64,000 bases of DNA from Terriglobia bacterium (GCA_021324365.1 JAJPJE010000100.1:57784-121783), one strand, 5' to 3'. Shown: positions 1 through 11,337, counted from the stretch's first letter. Program-made: numbers and translations. The notes: generated by a model from the letters alone, not told the origin.

Positions 1-2
1 TT

Positions 3-953
3 ACAACGGGCGCGATCGCGCAACGAAGAAATGAATCTTTGTGCGACCTAAACATTCGCGTCCGGACTACGAATGAGAGAAACTACGATACTCCCGTGCA
101 GGTGGAGTTACTCTCGCAACAAGGCATACCTGTATCAGTTCGATTTACAAGCGGCGCAGGTGCGGCCGACTTTATGGTTGCCTCCGGAAACATTTATCGG
201 GTGCGAGTGAGTGGGAATGACATCGAGACCTTTACTTCCGGCGACATTGAGATTTTGCCTCGCGAAGAAGCGCACATGGAAACTGTGAATGTGACCATGC
301 GAAAGAGTTCAAACGAACAGACAGTTGCGAATGGCGCGGCTCCCACAGTTTCTCTTTCCGAGATGAATGTGCCTCCGAAAGCGCGTGCGGAATTGCAAAA
401 AGGGGCGGATGCGCTGAATAAAGGCGACATGAAAAAGGCGCAGCAACAGTTCGAAAAAGCAACCGTCGTATATCCCCAGTACGCCCGCGCCTACGTTGAT
501 CTTGGAGTCGTCGCGATCAGGGAGGGTGACCGCGCCAGGGCGAAAGAGTGTTTTGCGAAAGCTGTGCAAGTTGACGACAAGTTCCTGCCGGGCTATGTAG
601 ATCTGGCCCGCATGGACTACCAGGACCACAACTACTCGGAGGCGGAATCGCTTTTGCAGAAGGTTATGGCACTCAACCCTTCAATGCCCGATGCCGTTTC
701 TTTGTTGGCGACAGTAGAATTTATGAACAAGGAATACGATAAAGCACTCGTCGACGCCCAGCGCACGCATACCCTTCCGGGCCATGAGGAGTTTGCAGAT
801 GTCCATCTGATCGCCGGCAAGGTTCTCGAGATGCAGGGACATGCACAAGAGGCAATTGCCGAGTACCAGCTGTTCTTGAAGGAAAATCCAAACAGCCCTC
901 GGGTTGCGATGGTTCGTCAGGAAGTAGCTCAGATCGAGGCAGGAAAGCACTGA
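3..953 (+). CDS. TPR-repeat protein, 5' end outside the window
   Basis: The reading frame is open without a stop to the left edge, so the gene most likely starts upstream; a TTG at 39 is only the first possible start inside the window. The first ~90 residues form a non-TPR domain of beta-strand character (segment VQVELLSQQGIPVSVRF). From about residue 110 of the visible part come at least four tetratricopeptide units with A/G/Y spacing (ALNKGDMKKAQQQFEKA, YVDLGVVAIREGDRARA and similar). TPR proteins are scaffolds for protein contacts; no enzymatic motif is visible. The next gene follows closely and may be cotranscribed. Partner and localisation are unknown. Confidence 0.8.
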   Translation, partial: TTGAIAQRRNESLCDLNIRVRTTNERNYDTPVQVELLSQQGIPVSVRFTSGAGAADFMVASGNIYRVRVSGNDIETFTSGDIEILPREEAHMETVNVTMRKSSNEQTVANGAAPTVSLSEMNVPPKARAELQKGADALNKGDMKKAQQQFEKATVVYPQYARAYVDLGVVAIREGDRARAKECFAKAVQVDDKFLPGYVDLARMDYQDHNYSEAESLLQKVMALNPSMPDAVSLLATVEFMNKEYDKALVDAQRTHTLPGHEEFADVHLIAGKVLEMQGHAQEAIAEYQLFLKENPNSPRVAMVRQEVAQIEAGKH

Positions 954-1012
954 AGGCCGCCAGCAAAACAGCCAATCCACTAATTACTGTTGCGCAACGT
1001 GCTGCCGCCCGC

Positions 1013-2146
1013 TTGCGTCAGGGACACCCTTGGGTCTACCGAAGCGATGTTCTACATCTCGACGATCCGGGGCCGGGATCGCTGGTAAGCGTGGGCGATG
1101 AACGCGGGAATCTGGTGGGAACGGCGTTCTACAGTTCCAGCTCACAGATCGCCCTGCGCATGATCTCCACAAGAGCAGTTAGTCCGGAACAGCTAAGTGA
1201 ATTGGTTCGTGACCGAGTTCGGAGGGCGATTGCCATCCGACAATCTTTCGTGCACGACAGTAACGCCTTTCGCCTTGTCTTCAGCGAAGCCGACCAACTG
1301 CCGGGTATCATCGCCGACCGCTATAACGACCTCCTCACGGTACAGTTTCTGACTCAGGCGACCGATCAGCCCGCCGTCCGTCAGACGCTCGTCGACACCC
1401 TCCTGACAGAGATCCACCCAGCTTCCATCGTCGAACGCGTAGACCATCGCATCCGCGAACTGGAAGACCTGCCCCCTCGTGAGATGCAGGTGCTACACGG
1501 CGAGCGAACCTCGACCATCTTCACCATGAATGGCATCCGCTTTCAGTATGCCGCTTATGCCGGCCAGAAGACCGGGGCGTTCCTCGATCAGCGTGAGAAT
1601 TACAAAGCAGCCGCAAAGTACGCATCCGGAGAAGCCCTCGATGTGTTTACCTACCACGGTGGTTTTGCGCTGCACCTGGCAAAGAAGTGCGTACGCGTAA
1701 CCGCAGTCGATAGCTCCCGTTCCGCTTTAGAGACCGCGGAAGCGAATGAAAAGCTGAACCCCGGTGCACCCGAGATCGAATGGATGGAAGCAAACGCTTT
1801 TGATCTTCTTAAGGACTACGCTGCCGCCACAAGGCAATTCGACACCATCGTCCTCGACCCGCCAGCGTTCGCGAAGAGCAAAAAGGAGGTACCAGGCGCA
1901 CTCCGCGGATATAAGGAAATTAACCTTAGAGCAATGCGCATGCTGCGTCCCGGCGGTATCTTAATAACGTGTACTTGCTCGCATCACGTGAGTGAGGAAG
2001 AGTTCGTCAATGCCCTGCGTTCGGCCGCTGCGGACTCGCGGCGCACCCTGCGCATTCTGGAAAAACGTGGCCAGGCACAGGATCACCCGGTGCTGCTTAC
2101 CGTACCCGAAACCAGTTATCTGAAGTGTCTGATCCTACAAGCCTAG
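1013..2146 (+). CDS. rlmI: RlmI-like class I SAM-dependent rRNA (cytosine-C5) methyltransferase
   Basis: The domain order matches RlmI/YccW: an N-terminal PUA-like RNA-binding domain (HPWVYRSDV), a central EEHEA-like segment, and a Rossmann methyltransferase with SAM loop (DVFTYHGGFALHLA), the DPPAFAKSKKE motif and a C-terminal TCTCSHHV motif holding the catalytic cysteine. E. coli RlmI methylates C1962 of 23S rRNA; the exact target here is inferred from the family. TTG at 1013 is the first canonical start, but the frame is open upstream and codons from about 983 (ITVAQRAAARLRQGHPW) align with the start of the PUA domain. The true start therefore lies upstream, possibly a CTG at 950 that overlaps the TGA of the preceding gene. 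Confidence 0.85.
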   Translation: MRQGHPWVYRSDVLHLDDPGPGSLVSVGDERGNLVGTAFYSSSSQIALRMISTRAVSPEQLSELVRDRVRRAIAIRQSFVHDSNAFRLVFSEADQLPGIIADRYNDLLTVQFLTQATDQPAVRQTLVDTLLTEIHPASIVERVDHRIRELEDLPPREMQVLHGERTSTIFTMNGIRFQYAAYAGQKTGAFLDQRENYKAAAKYASGEALDVFTYHGGFALHLAKKCVRVTAVDSSRSALETAEANEKLNPGAPEIEWMEANAFDLLKDYAAATRQFDTIVLDPPAFAKSKKEVPGALRGYKEINLRAMRMLRPGGILITCTCSHHVSEEEFVNALRSAAADSRRTLRILEKRGQAQDHPVLLTVPETSYLKCLILQA

Positions 2147-2291
2147 CCCCCCAAATCGGTAGCTACGGCGGCTTTCCTTACACCCGCTTCACCTTGGGGT
2201 GAGCTGCAATACTTTCTAAGTAACTGAAAACAAATAATATAATTTATAGATTACGAACAAAACCAAAGCTCGAATGTCACATCAAAAATAG

Positions 2292-2320
2292 TTGACAGTG
2301 TAACACTCATATTTTATGAT
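2292..2320 (+). promoter_or_regulatory. sigma-70-type promoter of the hsp20-clpB pair
   Basis: TTGACA at 2292-2297 and TATGAT at 2315-2320 are separated by exactly 17 bases, with an A/T-rich stretch upstream (about 2228-2260). Transcription would start near 2327, some 65 bases before hsp20. No sigma-32-like CTTGAA/CCCCAT pair was seen. Confidence 0.75.
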
Positions 2321-2325
2321 GTTAC
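2300..2325. promoter_or_regulatory. inverted repeat overlapping the hsp20 promoter, possible operator
   Basis: GTAACA (2300-2305) and TGTTAC (2320-2325) are perfect outer arms, with inner arms TCATA and TATGA. The dyad covers the spacer and the -10 box, a repressor-like position. It does not match CIRCE (TTAGCACTC-N9-GAGTGCTAA) or HAIR (CTTGAGT-N7-ACTCAAG), so the cognate regulator is unknown. Confidence 0.55.
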
Positions 2326-2390
2326 TACGCTAATGCATGAGAACGCCGCTGGAGGATCCAGTGGCCCAAATTCAAAGGAGGATTTGAGTT

Positions 2391-2894
2391 ATGTCGTCCA
2401 TGATTACCCGTTGGGATCCCTTCCGTGAACTCACTCAATTGCAGGACCGCATGGACCGATTGTTCCGTGACACGTACACCGGCAGCGGACGCGAAGAGTC
2501 TCTGGAGCAGGGCTCGTTCGTACCCGCGGTGGACGTCTACGAAGACGAGCACAACATAACCTTGAAGCTGGAGGTCCCTGGGATTGATCCGAAGGATATG
2601 GACATCCGGTTGGAGAACAACACGCTCAGTGTTCGTGGCGAACGCAAACTCGAGAAGGAAGAGAAGCAGGAGAATTTCCATCGTATTGAGCGGCGGTATG
2701 GCAGCTTCGTCCGCACTTTCAGCCTGCCGAATACGGTGGACGGGGACAAAATCCAGGCCAACTACGATAACGGCGTTCTGAAGATCACGCTCTCCAAGAA
2801 GGCCGAAGCGAAGCCGAAGCAGATTCAGATCGGCGTCGGCAGCCAGGGTTTGCAAAAGACGATTGAGGCCAAGGGCACCGGAAAGGCCGCGTAA
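2391..2894 (+). CDS. Hsp20/alpha-crystallin family small heat-shock protein
   Basis: A 167-residue protein with the alpha-crystallin domain at roughly residues 40-145. Visible are the domain start FVPAVDVYEDEHNITLKLEVPG, split here as FVPAVDVYED and LKLEVPGIDPKDMDI, the GERK segment, FVRTFSLPN, and the final NGVLKITLSK strand. The C-terminal tail is rich in Lys and Ala. Small Hsps are ATP-independent holdases in the cytoplasm that hand unfolded proteins to disaggregases. The ATG is preceded by AAAGGAGG (2374-2381), a strong ribosome-binding site. clpB lies 121 bases downstream on the same strand, which fits a joint heat-shock unit. Confidence 0.95.
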   Translation: MSSMITRWDPFRELTQLQDRMDRLFRDTYTGSGREESLEQGSFVPAVDVYEDEHNITLKLEVPGIDPKDMDIRLENNTLSVRGERKLEKEEKQENFHRIERRYGSFVRTFSLPNTVDGDKIQANYDNGVLKITLSKKAEAKPKQIQIGVGSQGLQKTIEAKGTGKAA

Positions 2895-3015
2895 CATCGA
2901 ATCGGAGTTTTGAATGTACTGCGCGGGAGGCAAACTGCCTCCCGCAATTTCTTGGACGTAAGAACAATAAAGGAATCAAATGAAATGGCCGTCTTGAAGG
3001 CGGTCTGGAATATTT

Positions 3016-5688
<2,673 letters not shown>

Positions 5689-5704
5689 TTCTAGCTTTCC
5701 GGAA

Positions 5705-5731
5705 GGCGCGGTACGGAGCCGCGCCTTTTTT
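5705..5731 (+). terminator. Rho-independent terminator after clpB
   Basis: GGCGCGG (5705-5711) and CCGCGCC (5719-5725) form a 7-bp GC-rich stem with a 7-base loop, followed by six T (5726-5731). Confidence 0.9.
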
Positions 5732-5785
5732 GTAATTTTCAGTGTTCTTGCCTTTGCTTCTGACTACACATAGCATTTGGCACCC

Positions 5786-6478
5786 ATGGTGCACGCTGGC
5801 ATCCCGAAGCTTCTCGACAAATTGGAGAAAATCTACGGAGTACAAACGCCGGCGTTCCCTACCGATCCCTACGAGTTCATCGTGTGGTGGCAGTGCGGGT
5901 ATCCCGCCAGCGATGCCGCTTGTGCTAAGGGATGGCAGCAACTGAAGGCGCAGGTTGGCATCGAGGCTGGCGATTTACTGAAGGCCTCCCCGAAAATCCT
6001 CTCTGGCGCGCTCAGGGCCGGTGGCATGGTTCCGGAGATCCGCGCCGAGCGCCTGAAGGAAATCGCCAGAATCGTCCAGGACGAGTACGGTGGCGATCTT
6101 CGAGCAGGGTTGGCCGGTCCAATTTCGAAAACACGAAAGACGCTGAAGCGCTTTCCAGGCATCGCTGATCCCGGCGCGGATCGCATCCTGTTGTTCGCGC
6201 GTATCGCCCCAGTTGCCGCAATCCCGTCCAACTGTCCGCATGTTCTTTCTCGTCTGCTCCAGGGAAAGGACGCCTATAGCTACAACACAGATTACCGTGA
6301 AGCGCAGGAGGCGATCTCGGCGGCAGTGCCGGAGAAATTCGAGGCGCGCAGCCGAGCTTATCTTCTCATCAAGCAGCACGGGCAGCAGACCTGCAAACGC
6401 ACCAATCCTCAGTGTGGCTCGTGTCCGATTAGTACGGACTGTGCGTTCTATGCGCTGTCTCCACAGTCCAAGAGGTGA
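5786..6478 (+). CDS. endonuclease III-like HhH-GPD protein, catalytic residues missing
   Basis: About 230 residues with the overall fold markers of the Nth/MutY family. The helix-hairpin-helix region reads LKRFPGIADPGAD and the C-terminal [4Fe-4S] loop has the classical spacing C-X6-C-X2-C-X5-C (CKRTNPQCGSCPISTDC). In E. coli Nth the hairpin reads GVGRKTAN, with catalytic Lys120, and the following strand carries catalytic Asp138 in VDTH. Here the Lys position is Pro and the Asp position falls in IPSNCPH with Ser or Asn. A bifunctional glycosylase/lyase activity therefore seems unlikely; DNA binding or another role is possible. ATG at 5786 or GTG at 5789 are the likely starts; a TTG lies at 5777. 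The gene stands alone after the clpB terminator. Confidence 0.8.
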   Translation: MVHAGIPKLLDKLEKIYGVQTPAFPTDPYEFIVWWQCGYPASDAACAKGWQQLKAQVGIEAGDLLKASPKILSGALRAGGMVPEIRAERLKEIARIVQDEYGGDLRAGLAGPISKTRKTLKRFPGIADPGADRILLFARIAPVAAIPSNCPHVLSRLLQGKDAYSYNTDYREAQEAISAAVPEKFEARSRAYLLIKQHGQQTCKRTNPQCGSCPISTDCAFYALSPQSKR

Positions 6479-6528
6479 ACTGTGGTCCCGCTTTCACCAC
6501 GCCGAGGCGACGGTGCGATTGCCTTGAA

Positions 6529-7011
6529 CTAGCCGGTTCGGCTATCGCCAGACGGTCCATAGATCGCGGGCACCTTGCCGCCCATGGGCCGCAAATACGT
6601 GGTCAACTGGCCGCGATGATGGATTGCGTCGAACAGGATCATCCACAGGAACTGACTTACCGGCTGCTCCGAGACCATCTTGCCTTGAAAGTAGAACTTG
6701 GCCAATTGATCCCATGCTTGCTCATCCATTTTGGACACTACTTCGGTCAGCTCCGCCGACCACTGCTCAAATAGCTCGATCATGCGATTCAAGGGCGGTG
6801 CTGGCTCACTCTTCCACACGGCTCGGTGTTCTTTAACTACCTCAATGCAAGACCTGAGTTCACCGGCGAGAGTCCACACGATCTGCTCTGCGGACGGAGA
6901 GCGGTCGTGCGGTTTGTAATCCATTCGGTCCGGTGGAAGTGCTTTCAGCACGTTCACGAATGCCGGCAGCTCTGCTTTGCGGCATTGAAGATAGAATTCG
7001 CGGTTTGTCAT
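6529..7011 (-). CDS. DinB-family four-helix protein
   Basis: 160 residues with the DinB/YfiT-like pattern: an N-terminal helix, a His-free region near HDRSPSAEQIVWTLAGEL, and the typical C-terminal metal-site motif FDAIHHRGQLTTYL followed by the PxIYGPSGD ending. Members are four-helix bundles binding a divalent metal through three His, and many act as thiol-dependent transferases; the substrate here is unknown. The first of the three usual His is not obvious, so metal binding may be altered. It is the last gene of the minus-strand run, 10 bases after the VOC gene, and converges on the endonuclease III-like gene. Confidence 0.85.
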   Translation of the reverse strand: MTNREFYLQCRKAELPAFVNVLKALPPDRMDYKPHDRSPSAEQIVWTLAGELRSCIEVVKEHRAVWKSEPAPPLNRMIELFEQWSAELTEVVSKMDEQAWDQLAKFYFQGKMVSEQPVSQFLWMILFDAIHHRGQLTTYLRPMGGKVPAIYGPSGDSRTG

Positions 7012-7021
7012 TGAGCAGACC

Positions 7022-7939
7022 TTATTCTCCCGGATGCTCTCCTTGATACTGAGAGCAGCACGGCGGCTTCGAGGGCTTGAACTCCATGGCCTCGATACGC
7101 GTGTCGTCTGGGTCGTAAAGATTCAGCTGCCATTTTCCATCTCGCCCCAGTTGCGGTTTGGAATCGCCCGACCAGCCGTTAGCCTTCACTCGATCATAGG
7201 CCGCGTTGATGTTGTGTACGCCGATTGCCATGTGGTCCATCACACCGATGGTACGATGCGATGCGCCCGGACCAATATTGAGCATGTACTCCAGCCAATC
7301 CGTGCCGTCCGGGACCTGCATGTCCACCCAGTCGGTCTTGTCGTCCTTCATCCCGCCATGCCAATAGAGCTTGAAACCGAGCAGGTCCTTGTAGAAACGG
7401 TCTTCCTCGGACTGGTTATGCACGATGAAGCCGACGTGGATCATGTGCTTGCCTACCTCCTGGGCTTTTCCATCCGGCGGCGCTTTTTTCGTGCGTTTGC
7501 CGTACTGAATGAAACGCACGCGATGATCTTCGGGATCGACCACCTCAAAAAAGCGGTCTCCATCCGCCCCCTTCTCAACCTTCGATGGAACACGCATATC
7601 GTTGGCAGCCAGATATTCCCGCAAAGCTTCGGCATCGGATGTAATGAATGCGATACTGACCAGACGCGGCTCGCTCGTACTCGCGGCCTTCATCACCGAA
7701 ATGTACTGCTCGCCATCTACGCGAAAGCGCAGTGAGTCCGGACCTGTCTGCTGCACCGGAAATCCCATCTCATCAGCATAAAAATGCTTGCTCTTCGCAA
7801 GGTCATCGGTGCGCAGCTCGATTCCCGCTACGCCCGTGATTTTGGGACGCTGCACCTGATGATCGCGCGCAAAAGAAGGCACGCTGGAGCAAGACAGAGC
7901 TAACAAGCAGGATGTGATTATCAGGCGCATGGCATTCAT
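7022..7939 (-). CDS. exported VOC (glyoxalase/bleomycin-resistance fold) protein
   Basis: 305 residues. An N-terminal signal peptide ends near SVPSFARDHQ. Two VOC modules follow: the first starts at GVAGIELRTDDLAKSKHFY, the second at HVGFIVHNQSEEDRFYKDLL and ends with LYDPDDTRIEAMEF. VOC proteins use paired beta-alpha-beta-beta-beta units around a metal; the His and Glu residues needed are present (HVGF, DHMAIGV, IEAMEF), but the substrate cannot be told. A C-terminal Cys-Cys pair (KPPCCSQYQ) is unusual. Its ATG overlaps the TGA of the TonB-C gene by four bases, showing translational coupling. Confidence 0.85.
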   Translation of the reverse strand: MNAMRLIITSCLLALSCSSVPSFARDHQVQRPKITGVAGIELRTDDLAKSKHFYADEMGFPVQQTGPDSLRFRVDGEQYISVMKAASTSEPRLVSIAFITSDAEALREYLAANDMRVPSKVEKGADGDRFFEVVDPEDHRVRFIQYGKRTKKAPPDGKAQEVGKHMIHVGFIVHNQSEEDRFYKDLLGFKLYWHGGMKDDKTDWVDMQVPDGTDWLEYMLNIGPGASHRTIGVMDHMAIGVHNINAAYDRVKANGWSGDSKPQLGRDGKWQLNLYDPDDTRIEAMEFKPSKPPCCSQYQGEHPGE

Positions 7940-8892
7940 CTCGCTGGGAAGTTTACTTCAGTATGAAGTTCGTACGAAACTGGCGTCGTACCGCAGGTCG
8001 CTGGCTTAAAGCGCCATTGCTGGAGCGCCTTTAAAGCGTACTGATCGAGTTCCCCCGCTGACTTTGTAATTTTCATATTCATTACAGTTCCAGTCTCATT
8101 GACAAGAGCTTCAATCTGGACCTGCTGCATACGCGAAGTCCGCAGCCTTGCAGGATATTCGGGATCTGGCGCGTAGGTCACCTGAAACATGTGCGGAAAC
8201 TCGCAACCAGTTCGGGATTCAAAGTCTTTGCCGGGTGTGAAAATCATACCATTCAGCCCTGTCGCAAGTTCCTGTACCGTAATTTCTGATTGAAGCTTGC
8301 CTTCTTCAAACCCGCGAACTGTCCGGGGAAACATTTTCCCGGACGTGTTCTGGAAACCTGAATACTCCGTCTTGTGATTGTTCCATTCGTATCCCAGGAG
8401 AACGCCGCTTGCTGGATCAAAGCAAAACTGCTCAACGCCCAACATACCAGCGGTAACTTGCACGCACTGGACTTGCGAGCCATTCCATTCCTTTTCTTGT
8501 ATCTTCCCCACTTTGGCATCTGTCCTTATTTGCAAGGTAAGCGGAATTACTAGGGCCCGGAATCGGCGCTGGACGTCGGCGATCGCGTCACGATCTTGGT
8601 TCAGCCACACCAAGTCGCCATCACCAATGCGAATGAAAACCTTGTTACCTGACCTGATCTCTTCACGCCAATGATCTGCAGAGAGCCAAGTCAACCTGTA
8701 GTCCGCATCGTTCGGCTGATCACCGAATACCTGGAGTCTTGCTTTTAGTTCAAACGGAGCTACCGCCGAATTTCGGATGTCGGAAATGTCGGCCGCACGA
8801 CGGAACAGGTCGAGGCAGTCCTGATTTTCACCAAAACACAGTGCTTGTAGAGTCAGAATTAAAACCAGTATCCGGTAGCTGCCTCCCTTCAC
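7936..8892 (-). CDS. exported protein with C-terminal TonB-like domain
   Basis: About 318 residues. A hydrophobic signal segment (ILVLILTLQALCFG) is followed by a beta-rich region of some 200 residues resembling lipoprotein-carrier folds, and a C-terminal TonB_C domain: PDPEYPARLRTSRMQQ, a V-N-E-T-G-T-V turn, and ALKALQQWRFKPA. There is no proline-rich spacer and no retained membrane anchor beyond the signal, so it is not a classical energy transducer; such stand-alone domains are common in Acidobacteria and of unknown role. GTG at 8892 is chosen because it overlaps the upstream TGA (GTGA) and has AGGAG about 11 bases before it; a TTG at 8904 sits directly on that site. Confidence 0.75.
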   Translation of the reverse strand: MKGGSYRILVLILTLQALCFGENQDCLDLFRRAADISDIRNSAVAPFELKARLQVFGDQPNDADYRLTWLSADHWREEIRSGNKVFIRIGDGDLVWLNQDRDAIADVQRRFRALVIPLTLQIRTDAKVGKIQEKEWNGSQVQCVQVTAGMLGVEQFCFDPASGVLLGYEWNNHKTEYSGFQNTSGKMFPRTVRGFEEGKLQSEITVQELATGLNGMIFTPGKDFESRTGCEFPHMFQVTYAPDPEYPARLRTSRMQQVQIEALVNETGTVMNMKITKSAGELDQYALKALQQWRFKPATCGTTPVSYELHTEVNFPAR

Positions 8893-9974
8893 AGTTGCAC
8901 CCAACTCCTTGTCTGCGACGACTTCTCCACCGCGTCCATCACGTGCTGCACGCGCAAACCATCTTCAAAATTTGCGTGGAATTCCGATCCATTCGCCAGC
9001 GTCTTCAGGAAGTCCGCCAGCGTATTCGTGAACGTATGTTCGTAGCCAATGATATGCCCCGGAGGCCAATAATTGTCACTGAATGGATGATGCGGGCCTG
9101 TCACCATCAGATCGCACCATCCTTGCCGCTCCGCCGGAAGCGTTGCGTCGTAGTACAGAAGATGATTCAGCTCTTCCAAGTTAAAGGCGAGTGCCCCCTT
9201 AGCGCCGTGGATTTCAAAACGATTGCGGTTCTTCATCCCGATGGCGAAGCGTGTGGCCTCGAAGGTACCAATCGCCCCATTGGCAAATTTTCCCGTGAAG
9301 ATTGCGGTGTCATCTACCTCGCGACCCTCCGCAAAAGTGTGCACCAGAGCGCTGACTTCATTCAGCGGTCCGTTGAGCATGAGCGCCAGATCGACGATGT
9401 GCGTCAGCAGATCGCCCATCGCACCTGAACCCGCGTCGGACTTATTGAAACGCCACACGCCTTTGCGCGCAGGATCCACTCCCCAACTCTGCAGATATGC
9501 GGCACGGTATTGGTACACCTGCCCGATCTTGCCTTCGTCGATCACTTGTTTGGCCAGCGCAACCGCGGGGACGCGCCGGTAATTGAACCAGACCAGGTTC
9601 GGAACCTGTCTTGCTGCCTGAACCATCTCCCCGGCTTCCGCACCATTCATGGCCAGTGGCTTTTCGCACCAGACGATCTTGCCGGCTTTGGCCGCGGCAA
9701 TGGCAATGTCAGCATGCAGCGCATTTGGCGTACCTATATCGACAACGTCAACGTCTTTGCGATCAACCACAGCACGCCAGTCGTTTGCTGTCTCATCCCA
9801 ACCCCAGCGCGCAGCCATGTCGCGCACGGCTTCCTGATTGCGCCCGCAGATCACTTTGCGCTTCAGCGTGTAAGGCGTGTCGAAGAAGTGTCCAACCTGG
9901 TGAAAGGCATTGGAGTGGGCACGGCCCATGAAGCCGTGCCCGATCATGGCAATGTTTAGCGTGCGTGTTGTCAT
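8889..9974 (-). CDS. Gfo/Idh/MocA family oxidoreductase, cytoplasmic
   Basis: 361 residues. N-terminal Rossmann fold with NIAMIGHGFMGRAHSNAF, then the DVVDIGTPNALH strand and the EKPLAMN motif whose Lys is the usual catalytic residue. The C-terminal alpha/beta substrate domain contains GDLLTHIVDLAL, with the His typical of the family. Such NAD(P)-dependent enzymes oxidise or reduce sugars, inositols and related polyols. ATG at 9974 with AGGA just upstream is chosen; a longer frame would run into the preceding gene. It follows the other oxidoreductase gene by 13 bases, so the pair likely acts on one sugar pathway. No signal peptide is present. Confidence 0.9.
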   Translation of the reverse strand: MTTRTLNIAMIGHGFMGRAHSNAFHQVGHFFDTPYTLKRKVICGRNQEAVRDMAARWGWDETANDWRAVVDRKDVDVVDIGTPNALHADIAIAAAKAGKIVWCEKPLAMNGAEAGEMVQAARQVPNLVWFNYRRVPAVALAKQVIDEGKIGQVYQYRAAYLQSWGVDPARKGVWRFNKSDAGSGAMGDLLTHIVDLALMLNGPLNEVSALVHTFAEGREVDDTAIFTGKFANGAIGTFEATRFAIGMKNRNRFEIHGAKGALAFNLEELNHLLYYDATLPAERQGWCDLMVTGPHHPFSDNYWPPGHIIGYEHTFTNTLADFLKTLANGSEFHANFEDGLRVQHVMDAVEKSSQTRSWVQL

Positions 9975-9987
9975 CGTTCCTGCAGTC

Positions 9988-11337
9988 CTACACGGCCTTG
10001 ATGGTCCGGCTTGCCTCGTCCAAATATACCGTCTGCTTGCGGAAGTACGACTCGTTAGCCATATGACAGGCGGCCGCGGCATGATGTCCAAAGACAACAT
10101 CCTGCGGCGGCACCTTGCGCGAGCGCACGCACTCGAAGAAGGTCCACAGGTGCGGCTTCACATCGTCGGTCGAGTCCGTGCCTTTGTAGACGACGTTCTC
10201 ATTAACCAATTCCTGCCCCACCGGCGGATCGTTCTTCGCATGCCATTCCTTCGTGTATTCAGCACGCATCGCGTTCGGGAAGCTGAGGGAATAATAACTC
10301 GGCGAACTGTCGCGTCCGGTCTGTGGAATATGTGTAATGGTTCCCCCGGAGACTTCAAGGATGCCCTTCGATCCCATCAGACGAATGGCTTCTGGCGTTT
10401 CCGTTCCGAGCGTCAGGCGCACGTAAACCGGAGTCTCGCCGTAATTGAATAGTACGGTGTGAACGTCGGGCATATCACGGCCATCCTTCCACCGGAAGAT
10501 GCCGCCGATTGCCGTTGCGCGCGTTGGCGTCTGGTTGATACCCGTGATGAACTGCATGCCACTGAGCAGGTGGACCATCAGATCACCCGCAACACCCGTG
10601 CCGTATTCTTTCCAACAACGCCATCGTGCGAAAACTTCGGGGTTGAACGGACGCTTCGGCGTATCGCTCAGCCACGTATCCCAGTCGAGGTTCGACGGAG
10701 ATAGATCCAGCGGCGGCGGGTACTCCCAGGCGCCGGAAGGTTCATTGCGCCCCTGGTACAGTTCGATCAGCAGCAGATCTCCGATTGCTCCCTGCTGGTA
10801 CAGTTCCTGGGCTTTCTTGTAGACCGACGAACTGGTGCGCTGCGATCCGACCTGCATGATGCGGCCCGTTTTCTTCACCGCATCGACCATCGCGAAACCA
10901 TCGGCAACGTTGTGCGACATCGGCTTCTCGCAATAAACGTCTTTGCCTGCGTTTACCGCTTCCACAACGAGTTTGCGATGCCAGAAGTCGGGTACAGCGA
11001 TTATCAAAGCGTCGACGCGCTTGTCATTCAGCAAGTCTTGGTAACGGCGCGTGGTAGGCAGATTCGCCCCGGCAATTTCCTTCGCGAGTGTGTGCCGGCC
11101 ATCATAAAGATCGCAGGCTCCCACACACTCCAGGCCAGGCAGCGCCACTGCGCCTCTCAGCAGGCCTTGACCCTGCATTCCTACTCCGATGATGCCGAAG
11201 CGGATATGGTCGTTCGGACCGACATTGGTCGGAAGCGCGAATGCGGGTGTTTCCAGCAATATTGAGCGGGTAGCGATCAGGCTGCCGGCGAGTCCGGTGG
11301 CCTGGAGAAATTTCCTGCGGGAAAAATCGCTATTCAT
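9988..11337 (-). CDS. Gfo/Idh/MocA family oxidoreductase with Tat signal
   Basis: 449 residues. The start carries a twin-arginine signal (SRRKFLQATGLAGSLIAT), so the folded, cofactor-loaded enzyme is predicted to be exported to the periplasm. Then comes a Rossmann fold (FGIIGVGMQGQGLLRGA), the catalytic CEKPMSHN motif and the GDLMVHLLSGM segment of the substrate domain. Periplasmic Gfo/Idh/MocA proteins with DUF1080 neighbours have been linked to oxidation of glycosides at C3. Here a DUF1080 remnant lies 62 bases upstream and a cytoplasmic paralogue just downstream, which supports a sugar role; the substrate is inference only. Confidence 0.92.
   Translation of the reverse strand: MNSDFSRRKFLQATGLAGSLIATRSILLETPAFALPTNVGPNDHIRFGIIGVGMQGQGLLRGAVALPGLECVGACDLYDGRHTLAKEIAGANLPTTRRYQDLLNDKRVDALIIAVPDFWHRKLVVEAVNAGKDVYCEKPMSHNVADGFAMVDAVKKTGRIMQVGSQRTSSSVYKKAQELYQQGAIGDLLLIELYQGRNEPSGAWEYPPPLDLSPSNLDWDTWLSDTPKRPFNPEVFARWRCWKEYGTGVAGDLMVHLLSGMQFITGINQTPTRATAIGGIFRWKDGRDMPDVHTVLFNYGETPVYVRLTLGTETPEAIRLMGSKGILEVSGGTITHIPQTGRDSSPSYYSLSFPNAMRAEYTKEWHAKNDPPVGQELVNENVVYKGTDSTDDVKPHLWTFFECVRSRKVPPQDVVFGHHAAAACHMANESYFRKQTVYLDEASRTIKAV

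Noticed and set aside
2230..2390. CIRCE or HAIR element in front of hsp20
   Set aside because: The dyad there differs in arms and spacing from both.
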